NCBI GenBank assembly: GCA_018224315.1
Contig: JAGTVF010000204.1
Location: 1 to 15,828, forward strand
Source: Desulfobacterales bacterium
GTDB taxonomy: Bacteria > Desulfobacterota > Desulfobacteria > Desulfobacterales > Desulfosalsimonadaceae
Direction of reading: 5' to 3'
DNA length: 15,828 nucleotides
Part shown: positions 8,810 through 15,430 of the stretch, in pieces
Layout: every line of letters starts with the position of its first letter
How positions within the stretch are numbered: the stretch's first letter is position 1
Program-made: the position numbers and the translations under genes
Notes under the pieces: generated by a model
Database searches by the model: none
What the model was told of the DNA's origin: nothing
The model's input: the letters and a program-made list of their open reading frames with translations, nothing else

Positions 8810-10219
8810 ATGTTTGAACACCTCGACCCGGTTTTTCTGGCACGCGTGCAGTTTGCCTTTACCGTGTCCTTTCATATTCTTTTTCCAAGCTTTACCATCG
8901 GGCTGGCCAGCTGGCTGGCGGTGCTGGAATGGCGGTGGCTCCGGACCGGAAAGCAGGTTTATGCGGACGTCTATAAGATGTGGGTCAAGATCTTTGCCGT
9001 GACATTTGGCATGGGCGTGGTTTCCGGGGTGGTGCTTTCCTTTCAGTTCGGCACCAACTGGTCCATCTTCTCGGATGCGGGCGGAAACGTCATCGGACCG
9101 CTTCTGGGCTATGAGGTGCTCACCGCCTTTTTTCTGGAAGCCTCTTTTCTGGGAATCATGCTGTTTGGCTGGAACCGGGTCAGCCCGAGGCTGCATTTTG
9201 CCGCCACCGTGATCGTGGCCGCCGGGACCCTGGTTTCGGCCTTTTGGATTTTGTCGGCCAACTCCTGGATGCAGACGCCCGCCGGATTCCGGGTGGGGGA
9301 ACACGGATTGCTTTATCCCACCGACTGGCTGGAGGTGATTTTCAACCCGTCCTTTCCCTACCGGTTGGTCCACATGGTCACGGCCGCCTATCTGACCACC
9401 GCCTTTACCGTGGCCGGGATCGGGGCGTTTTATTTGTGGAAAAAGCGGCATCTGGCCCAGGCCCGGGTGATGTTGGGCATGGCCATGATCATGGCGATTT
9501 TTGTGGCACCATTGCAGCTGCTTTTTGGAGATATGCACGGTCTAAATACCTTTGAGCATCAGCCGGCCAAGGTCGCAGCCATGGAAGGACTTTGGGAGAC
9601 CACCCGGGGAGCGCCCCTGGTGCTGTTTGGCTGGCCGGACCAGGAGGCGGAAACCACCCGGTATGCCGTGGAAGTCCCCAAGCTTTCCAGTTTGATCCTG
9701 ACCCACAGTCTGGACGGCGAGGTCCGGGGGCTAAAGGACTGGCCGGCAAACGAGCGGCCGCCGGCCGCGGTGGTGTTCTGGAGCTTTCGCATCATGGTGG
9801 GTTTGGGTCTGCTCATGATTGCCACCGGGCTGGCCGCCATTGTCCTTTATTTCCGGAAACGCCTGTTTGAGGCCAGGTGGTTTCAGTACTGGTGCATGGC
9901 GCTGACGCCCGCAGGCTTTGTGGCGGTTCTGGCCGGGTGGTTTGTCACCGAGGTGGGCCGCCAGCCCTGGATTGTGCAGGGGGTGCTTCGTACCGCCGAT
10001 GCGGTATCACCGGTAATAGCCCAGTCCGTGGCCCTTTCCCTGGCCGCCTTTATTGTGGTTTATCTGTTTGTATTCGGTGCGGGCACCTATTATATCCTGC
10101 ATTTGATCAACAAGGGGCCCGGGGACGGCGAAGGTGTCTACGGTGCCCACGGCATGGATCAACCGCCCCTTGTCACGGATGTGGCAGGAAAAAAAGGAGG
10201 CCGTCATGTTCAGTCTTGA
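8810..10219 (+). CDS. cydA: Cytochrome bd quinol oxidase subunit I (CioA-like, short Q-loop)
   Basis: Haem-bearing subunit of the membrane quinol:O2 oxidoreductase; oxidises quinol and reduces O2 to water without proton pumping. 469 residues with about nine membrane helices. Conserved ligands are His22 (haem b595/d side), His188 (VHMVTAAY) and Met329 (SFRIMVG) for haem b558; Glu102 and Glu110 match the E. coli Glu99/Glu107 pair. Quinol-site residues Lys254 and Glu259 are in the Q-loop segment KVAAME. GRQPW is present near the C-terminal third. The Q-loop lacks the extra C-terminal insert of E. coli CydA and the pattern GWPDQEAETTRYAVE resembles CioA, the so-called cyanide-insensitive type; actual cyanide resistance cannot be read from sequence. 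ATG 8810 has AGGGGG 6 nt upstream, whereas ATG 8804 abuts it. Overlaps cydB by 14 nt. Confidence 0.97.
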   Translation: MFEHLDPVFLARVQFAFTVSFHILFPSFTIGLASWLAVLEWRWLRTGKQVYADVYKMWVKIFAVTFGMGVVSGVVLSFQFGTNWSIFSDAGGNVIGPLLGYEVLTAFFLEASFLGIMLFGWNRVSPRLHFAATVIVAAGTLVSAFWILSANSWMQTPAGFRVGEHGLLYPTDWLEVIFNPSFPYRLVHMVTAAYLTTAFTVAGIGAFYLWKKRHLAQARVMLGMAMIMAIFVAPLQLLFGDMHGLNTFEHQPAKVAAMEGLWETTRGAPLVLFGWPDQEAETTRYAVEVPKLSSLILTHSLDGEVRGLKDWPANERPPAAVVFWSFRIMVGLGLLMIATGLAAIVLYFRKRLFEARWFQYWCMALTPAGFVAVLAGWFVTEVGRQPWIVQGVLRTADAVSPVIAQSVALSLAAFIVVYLFVFGAGTYYILHLINKGPGDGEGVYGAHGMDQPPLVTDVAGKKGGRHVQS

Positions 10220-11228
10220 AGGTTTTCTGGATCTGGCCCTGATCTGGTATGTCCTGATTGCCACTGCTGTTTTTCTCTATGTTCTGCTCGATGGTTTTGA
10301 TCTCGGGGTGGGGATTTTGTTTCCGTTTGCGCCCACAGATGAGTGCCGGGATGCCATGATGAATTCAGTGGCCCCGTTCTGGGACGGCAATGAAACCTGG
10401 CTCGTGCTGGGCGGCGGCGGAATGCTGGCCGCCTTTCCCCTGGCCTATGCGGTGCTCATGCCGGCTTTCTACATCCCGGTGATCGTCATGCTTCTGGGCC
10501 TGATATTCAGGGGCGTGGCATTTGAGTTCCGGTTCAAGGCAAGGCAAAACACCCGCTGGATCTGGGATTATTCCTTTCATTTTGGTTCCCTTGCCGCAGC
10601 CTTCATGCAGGGGGTGATCATCGGGGCCTTTGTGCAGGGCGTTGAGGTCTCGGGACGCAGCTATGCCGGCGGCGCATTTGACTGGTTAAACGCCTACAGC
10701 CTCATGACCGGGGTGGCGGTTATTTTCGGCTATGCCCTGCTGGGCGCCACCTGGCTGGTGATGAAAACCGAGGATCTCACCCAGCAATGGGCCGGAAAAA
10801 CCGCTTCCTATACCCTGATCTACCAGGCCTTGTTTCTGGCCGCGGTGAGCATCAGCATGCCGGCGATCAACGCCGATATCCGGCAGTTGTGGTTCAGCCT
10901 GCCCAATGTGGTTTTCCTTGCGCCCCTGCCCTGTGCCAGCGCTGTGTTGATTGTGCTGATCTGGCGGGGCCTGCGGGATGGAAAGGAAGTGGCCCCGTTT
11001 TTGATGAGCTTTGGCCTGTTTTTCACCGGGTATCTCGGCATTTCCATTAGCATGTGGCCCTATCTGGTACCCTTTGACATCACTTTTCGTCAGGCCGCGG
11101 CCGCACCCGGGTCCCAGTCTTTGCTGCTGGTGGGCACGGTTGTTCTCCTGCCGGTTATTCTGGCTTACATGGGCTATTGTTATTACATTTTCCGGGGCAA
11201 GGTCTCCGGGCAAAGCGGTTATTATTAA
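10206..11228 (+). CDS. cydB: Cytochrome bd quinol oxidase subunit II
   Basis: Second membrane subunit of the bd oxidase, structurally related to CydA but without its haem b ligands; needed for assembly of the oxidase in the cytoplasmic membrane. 340 residues with about eight helices. Family motifs near the N-terminus are LLDGFDLGVG (27-36) and PFWDGNETWLV (57-67), followed by the GLIFRGVAFEFR segment. The start ATG 10206 has a strong AAGGAGG 5 nt upstream and lies inside the last codons of cydA, so translation is probably coupled. No cydX-like small gene follows: the next start codon is 5 nt after the stop. No cydDC transporter genes are present in the window. Confidence 0.96.
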   Translation: MFSLEGFLDLALIWYVLIATAVFLYVLLDGFDLGVGILFPFAPTDECRDAMMNSVAPFWDGNETWLVLGGGGMLAAFPLAYAVLMPAFYIPVIVMLLGLIFRGVAFEFRFKARQNTRWIWDYSFHFGSLAAAFMQGVIIGAFVQGVEVSGRSYAGGAFDWLNAYSLMTGVAVIFGYALLGATWLVMKTEDLTQQWAGKTASYTLIYQALFLAAVSISMPAINADIRQLWFSLPNVVFLAPLPCASAVLIVLIWRGLRDGKEVAPFLMSFGLFFTGYLGISISMWPYLVPFDITFRQAAAAPGSQSLLLVGTVVLLPVILAYMGYCYYIFRGKVSGQSGYY

Positions 11229-11233
11229 GGAAA

Positions 11234-11674
11234 ATGCTGTTGGAGGATATGGACGGCCAGGCCGCCGGGCAATTGAAGGTGTTTGCGGATCTGCTTCCGG
11301 AACAATGGGAGCTTGTTGTGCCGCTGCTGACCCGAATCCGGGTCATTGAGGGCGAAATGTTGATTCGGCAGGGCAATCGGCCGGATTGCCTTTTTGTTGT
11401 CTTGAAAGGTCACTTTATGATCCACCGCAATGAGGGTCGCTGCATTACTGTCAATAAAAAGGGCAGTGTGCTGGGGTGGTTTTCGGCATTCAGCCCGGAT
11501 CGATACACGGCAAACGTCACAGCGCTCACAGATGGATGGGTTCTGTCCGTGGATGCCGGGACCCTGCGCGATCAGATAGCCGCCGACCCCCGGCTCGAGG
11601 AGACTCTGCTGAAAAGAATTCGGGAAAACATTTCTGAACGGCATTCCATGGGAGCAGGGGGAGCAGCCAAATGA
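11234..11674 (+). CDS. Small cyclic-nucleotide-binding-fold protein without a DNA-binding domain
   Basis: 146 residues that cover one CRP-type sensory beta-roll and no helix-turn-helix. Supporting features are the opening helix (FADLLPEQWELVVPLL), the roll strands with GEMLIRQGNRPDCLFVVLKG (about 41-60), and a C-terminal helix (LRDQIAADPRLEETLLKRI). The phosphate-binding cassette is altered: where CRP has GE followed by R-S/A, this has GWFSAFSPDRYTANVTA, so the ribose-contacting Glu is gone while an Arg remains. This GW...P.RYT variant is found in CNB-domain proteins of anaerobes and may not bind cAMP. ATG 11234 is preceded by AAGGA only 2 nt away; ATG 11249 five codons on is preceded by GGAGG 2 nt away, so the start is uncertain. 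The stop overlaps the next start (ATGA), indicating coupling to oadG. Role unknown; a sensor or scaffold for the neighbouring membrane complexes is a guess. Confidence 0.75.
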   Translation: MLLEDMDGQAAGQLKVFADLLPEQWELVVPLLTRIRVIEGEMLIRQGNRPDCLFVVLKGHFMIHRNEGRCITVNKKGSVLGWFSAFSPDRYTANVTALTDGWVLSVDAGTLRDQIAADPRLEETLLKRIRENISERHSMGAGGAAK

Positions 11675-12117
11675 CCGGTCTGGAAGCCATACAGCATTAC
11701 AATGGGTTTGCCATGGCCGGGGTGGGTATCACCATTGTTTTCACAGCCCTGGTTGCCCTGTCGCTGATCATCTCCCAGCTCCATAAGGTTCTTCTGGCCT
11801 GGGAAAACCGCGCAGCATGGGCCGATGCGATGCGCCGTTGGAAAAGGGGTAATGGCAGGGGCACAACGGAAAAGGAGCTGCCTGACATCGAAGCCATCCG
11901 GGAGCCGGCCCGGCAGTTTCACCTGCTTATAGAGTTTACCGGAGAGCCGTTTTCCCTGCCCGTCTTAATCAAAAGAGCCGAATCCCGGGGTCTTGCCAGA
12001 GTCCATTTTACGGTCAGCCGTTTAATTGAATGCCACCTGATTGTCCCGGACGAGGATGGTTATTTCCGGTGGAATCATGAAGTCTACAACCGTTTTTCCG
12101 GCCGGAGGAAAAAATAG
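11671..12117 (+). CDS. OadG-like (gamma) subunit of a Na+-translocating decarboxylase with extra C-terminal domain
   Basis: 148 residues. A single membrane helix at about 13-36 (MAGVGITIVFTALVALSLII) with the short N-terminal lead and following charged segment is typical of OadG/GcdD, the subunit that holds carboxyltransferase and beta subunit together. The linker 45-75 is basic. Unlike ordinary OadG, residues about 80-142 form a compact region (LPVLIKRAESRGLARVHFTV, SRLIECHLIVPDEDGYFRW) that reads like a winged-helix or HTH-type module. No zinc-ligand His cluster typical of some OadG C-termini is seen. The start overlaps the preceding stop by 4 nt; a GGAGCAGGGGGAG stretch provides the ribosome-binding site. 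It ends 3 nt before the beta-subunit gene. Assignment as gamma subunit rests on the helix pattern and on that neighbour. Confidence 0.7.
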   Translation: MTGLEAIQHYNGFAMAGVGITIVFTALVALSLIISQLHKVLLAWENRAAWADAMRRWKRGNGRGTTEKELPDIEAIREPARQFHLLIEFTGEPFSLPVLIKRAESRGLARVHFTVSRLIECHLIVPDEDGYFRWNHEVYNRFSGRRKK

Positions 12118-12120
12118 TCA

Positions 12121-13245
12121 ATGGAAATGTTCCTTGATTTTTTTGCCAACACAGGATTTGCCCTTGTCGATTACCGCAACCTGATCATGATCGCCATCGG
12201 CGTGATTTTTATTTATCTGGGCATTGCCAAGCATTACGAACCCCTTCTGCTGGTTCCCATTGGATTTGGGATTCTGCTGGGCAATATTCCGGTATTCAAG
12301 GGGCTGGGCCTGAGTATTTATGAATCCAACAGCGTGCTCAATTATTTGTATTTCGGCGTCACCTCGGGGGTTTATCCCCCATTGATTTTTCTGGGCATCG
12401 GGGCCATGACCGATTTTTCCACCCTGCTGGCCAGGCCGGTGCTCATGCTTTTGGGTGCTGCGGCCCAGGCCGGGATTTTTTTGACGTTTCTGGGAGCCCT
12501 GGCTTTGGGTTTCGCCCCCAACGAGGCGGCCTCCATCGGGATTATCGGCGGGGCCGACGGGCCCACGGCCATTTTTCTCACGGCCAAGCTGGCCCCGGAA
12601 CTCATCGGGCCCATTGCCGTGGCCGCTTATTCATACATGGCCCTGGTGCCCGTAATCCAGCCGCCGATCATGAAGCTGCTGACCACCCGCAAGGAGCGGC
12701 TCATCCGCATGGAGGAGCCCCGTCTGGTGTTTAAGCGGGAAAAGATCATTTTTCCCATTGTGGCCGTTCTTCTCTGCTGCTTTATTGCGCCGGCGGCATT
12801 GCCGCTGCTGGGATTGCTGTTTTTCGGCAATTTGCTCAAAGAAGCCATTGTCACAGAACGGCTGGCACAGGCGGCCCGTAGCGCGGTGATCGATACGGTC
12901 ACCATTTTGCTGGGCGTGACCGTGGGCGCCAGTACCCAGGCAGACGTGTTTTTAACCGGTAAATCCATCGGCATCTTCGTGCTGGGAGCCCTGTCTTTCG
13001 GTGTGGCCACGGCTGCCGGGCTGCTGTTTGCAAAGCTGTTGAACCTGTTTTTGAAAACCCGGATCAATCCGCTTCTGGGGGCAGCCGGCGTTTCAGCCGT
13101 GCCCGATTCCGCCCGGGTGGTGCATATGGTCGGACAGGCCGAGGACCCGGGAAACTATCTGCTCATGCACGCCATGGCACCGAATGTGTCCGGGGTGATC
13201 GGTTCGGCCGTGGGCGCCGGGATTCTGTGGAGCTTTATGGTGTGA
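12121..13245 (+). CDS. Na+-translocating decarboxylase beta subunit (OadB/GcdB/MmdB family)
   Basis: Membrane subunit that decarboxylates carboxybiotin and couples this to Na+ export. 374 residues, matching the short GcdB/MmdB type (about 375) and not the roughly 430-residue Klebsiella OadB. Hydrophobic throughout, about nine to eleven segments. Key motifs are the GIIGGADGPT loop with Asp146 (equivalent to the essential Asp203 of Klebsiella OadB), the second re-entrant motif ILLGVTVGAST, and the C-terminal NPLLGAAGVSAVPDSARVVH and HAMAPNVSGVIGSAVGAG. GGAGG lies 12 nt before ATG 12121. Which acyl-CoA or keto acid it serves depends on the alpha subunit; a glutaconyl-CoA-decarboxylase-alpha-like gene lies on the opposite strand at 15431-15828. 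It ends 4 nt from the convergent molybdopterin gene, with no terminator between. Confidence 0.93.
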   Translation: MEMFLDFFANTGFALVDYRNLIMIAIGVIFIYLGIAKHYEPLLLVPIGFGILLGNIPVFKGLGLSIYESNSVLNYLYFGVTSGVYPPLIFLGIGAMTDFSTLLARPVLMLLGAAAQAGIFLTFLGALALGFAPNEAASIGIIGGADGPTAIFLTAKLAPELIGPIAVAAYSYMALVPVIQPPIMKLLTTRKERLIRMEEPRLVFKREKIIFPIVAVLLCCFIAPAALPLLGLLFFGNLLKEAIVTERLAQAARSAVIDTVTILLGVTVGASTQADVFLTGKSIGIFVLGALSFGVATAAGLLFAKLLNLFLKTRINPLLGAAGVSAVPDSARVVHMVGQAEDPGNYLLMHAMAPNVSGVIGSAVGAGILWSFMV

Positions 13246-13249
13246 TGGA

Positions 13250-15337
13250 TCACAATGACGAAACAGGCACAAGCCGGCAGGCAATGGCGCGCAGGGCCGG
13301 GGTGCCGAACTGCGAGCCCAGGCATTCGGTGGATGTGAGCATGTTGAAATTCGACGACTGCCAGGATTTAAGCCTGTGCGCACCCGATTCGAAAAACCAC
13401 CACCCGTGCACGGCGCAGACCACTTCAGGGGCGATTTCCGGGGTGACCAAAGCGGTCTGGACAATGGCCCCGTTTCGGGTTTCAATACGCACCTGGCTGC
13501 CGTCGGCAATGCCCAGGGCCTGGGCCGTGTCCGGATGGATTTGGATTTTGGGCACAGGCTCGCGCCGGCGCAGGCTTTTGACCCACCGGTAGGAGGAGTG
13601 CAGGTAATTTGGGCTTTTGGCACTTGTGAGCAAAAGGGGAAAATTTGCATCCGTGGGGTCGACCGGGGGCGTATATTGCGGCAAAGCTTCGGCTTCAAGG
13701 GACTCCGCGTTGTCCATGGCCAGTTCCACCCTGCCCGAGCGGGTGGAAAATCCCTTTTTTTCGTAAACCCGGAATTTCTGCTCGCCTGCCAAAAACCCTG
13801 TTTCCACGAAACTTTCCCAGTTATGCCCGGAAGGGGCAATCAGGGATTCCAGGATCTGTTGGTCATTGTCAAACCAAAGATCCGGGTCTGTGAGGCGGCG
13901 GCCCAGGTCATTGATCACGGCCATGTCCGGCCGGCATTGTCCCGGGGGATCCACGAGTTTGGGCCGGGCCAGGACAATGCCGTGGCCCAGGCCGTAGTGG
14001 CCGATATCATTGAATTCAAACGCCGTGGCCGCGGGCAGCACCACGTCTGCCAGGGCGGCCGTTGGGGTCATGACCACATCTGCCACAGCCAGAAAATCGA
14101 GTTTCAAAAGGGCGTTGCGGGTCATTTCCGAATCCGCGTACGAAAGCATGGGATTGGTGCACTGCATATAGGCCGCCCGCACCGGGTAAGGGGTGTGTTC
14201 TATTACCGCGCGCCGGAAAAACGCCGGGGGCACGGTCATGAGCATGGGACTGGTGGGGTAGGCGGGGTTGAGGCATTGGGCGCGCTTGTCGGGCAGCAGG
14301 TCTGCGCGCACGAATTTGGCCGGGGCCAGGAGCCTGGGCTCGGCTGCGCGGATATTGCCGCCGGGCACATCCAGGTTGCCGCATACCGCCATTAGCGAGA
14401 CAATGCACCGGATGGTGTCAAAGGCCCGGGGGGTTTGCTCGATGGCGTTTCCCCAGGCCGTGCATGCGGGTTTTGCCCGGCTGTAGGCCCGGGCCGCGGA
14501 AATGATTTGCGCTTTGTCCACTCCGGTCACGGATGCGGCCCATTGCGGGTCAAAGGCTTTGACATGCGCTGCCAGGGCGTCAAAGCCCGTGCACCAGTTT
14601 TGGACAAAATGACGGTCAAAAAGGTCCTCTTTGATAATGACATGCAAAAAGCCAAGGGCCAGGGCGCAGTCGGTGCCGGGCCGCAGCTGCAAATGGAAAT
14701 CCGCCTGCCGGGCAAGGGCGGTTTTTCTCGGATCAATGACCATCAGGTGTGCACCCTGCCGGATCCGGGCGGTGATCTGTGAGTTGATAATGCCTTCTTC
14801 GTTGGTGGCCCGGGTGTTGCTGCCCCACAAAACAATGAGATCGCTGCTGCGGTGAACGTCGGCCACCGGGTAAAAACCGCACATATGCCGGCCCGTGAGT
14901 TCCCTGGGGGCATGACAGACATCCTGGACTGCCACCACGTTGGGAGATCCGAATGTGTTGGCCAGGCGGATCAGGGCAAAGTGCTCCAGGCCCTTTGGCA
15001 TGCCCTGGCAGAAGGCCACGGACCTCGCTCCGTACGCCTGTCTGGCCTGATCCAGGCCCCGGGCCGTTGCATCCAGTGCCTCCGGCCAGGTGGCCTTGCG
15101 CCACTGGCTGGCGCCCCTGGGCCCGGTGCGGATCATGGGAGTTTTAAGGCGGTGGGGGCTTTCATGGATTTCTGCCAAAGCCCGGCCCTTGGCGCAGCTA
15201 TAGCCCCGGTTGAGAACCCCATCCGGATCACCGGTGACGTTCGTGATTTTTCCGTCCCGGGTTTTTACGTGCAGGGCACATCCCCCGTGATCCATCCGAC
15301 TGCAATGGGTTTTATGCCATTTCATGTCATTGGCCAT
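13250..15337 (-). CDS. Molybdopterin-dependent oxidoreductase (DMSO reductase family) with altered Fe-S motif
   Basis: Mo/W-bis-MGD enzyme of 695 residues. Order of parts: Fe-S segment 10-51, molybdopterin core about 60-540 (with LWGSNTRATNE, VIDPRKTALA and VVLPAATAFE motifs), dinucleotide-binding domain about 570-690 (LLLTSAKSPNYLHSSYRW; IHPDTAQALGIADG). The predicted Mo ligand is Cys141 in VQDVCHAPRE, as in Nap/Fdh/Psr relatives. The N-terminal cluster motif has Cys12, Cys20 and Cys48, but the fourth ligand position carries Asp16 (next to His17) where relatives with CxRDCxxxC have Cys. No Tat signal: the protein starts MANDMKWHKTHC, so it should be cytoplasmic. ATG 15337 has GAGG 7 nt upstream; an upstream in-frame start would add 16 poorly fitting residues. 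Substrate unknown. It follows the GcdA-like gene on the same strand after 93 nt, suggesting a joint unit. Confidence 0.9.
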   Translation of the reverse strand: MANDMKWHKTHCSRMDHGGCALHVKTRDGKITNVTGDPDGVLNRGYSCAKGRALAEIHESPHRLKTPMIRTGPRGASQWRKATWPEALDATARGLDQARQAYGARSVAFCQGMPKGLEHFALIRLANTFGSPNVVAVQDVCHAPRELTGRHMCGFYPVADVHRSSDLIVLWGSNTRATNEEGIINSQITARIRQGAHLMVIDPRKTALARQADFHLQLRPGTDCALALGFLHVIIKEDLFDRHFVQNWCTGFDALAAHVKAFDPQWAASVTGVDKAQIISAARAYSRAKPACTAWGNAIEQTPRAFDTIRCIVSLMAVCGNLDVPGGNIRAAEPRLLAPAKFVRADLLPDKRAQCLNPAYPTSPMLMTVPPAFFRRAVIEHTPYPVRAAYMQCTNPMLSYADSEMTRNALLKLDFLAVADVVMTPTAALADVVLPAATAFEFNDIGHYGLGHGIVLARPKLVDPPGQCRPDMAVINDLGRRLTDPDLWFDNDQQILESLIAPSGHNWESFVETGFLAGEQKFRVYEKKGFSTRSGRVELAMDNAESLEAEALPQYTPPVDPTDANFPLLLTSAKSPNYLHSSYRWVKSLRRREPVPKIQIHPDTAQALGIADGSQVRIETRNGAIVQTALVTPEIAPEVVCAVHGWWFFESGAHRLKSWQSSNFNMLTSTECLGSQFGTPALRAIACRLVPVSSL

Positions 15338-15430
15338 GGCAACACCTCTTGATCTCTGTCTCCGCACGCACGCGGCACCCGGCATGGGATTGATCTTTTT
15401 CCTGAGAAAAAGATGGGTGGTGATTCGGTG
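15338..15430. other. Gap between the GcdA-like gene and the molybdopterin gene, with an AT-rich hairpin
   Basis: The 93-nt gap carries one perfect 8-bp hairpin (ATCTTTTT at 15393-15400 with AAAAAGAT at 15407-15414, loop CCTGAG). It lacks a following T-tract in either direction, so it is not a clear terminator. No promoter hexamers were recognised. Confidence 0.35.

Noticed and set aside
11229..11233. cydX-like small subunit gene after cydB
   Set aside because: Only 5 nt separate cydB from the next start codon, and the following frame encodes a CNB-fold protein.
13241..13254. CRP-type binding site (TGTGA...TCACA)
   Set aside because: The spacer is 4 nt and not 6, and the site lies between convergent gene ends where activation makes no sense.
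15393..15414. Hairpin as a terminator after the GcdA-like gene
   Set aside because: The stem is AT-rich and no T-tract follows it on either strand.
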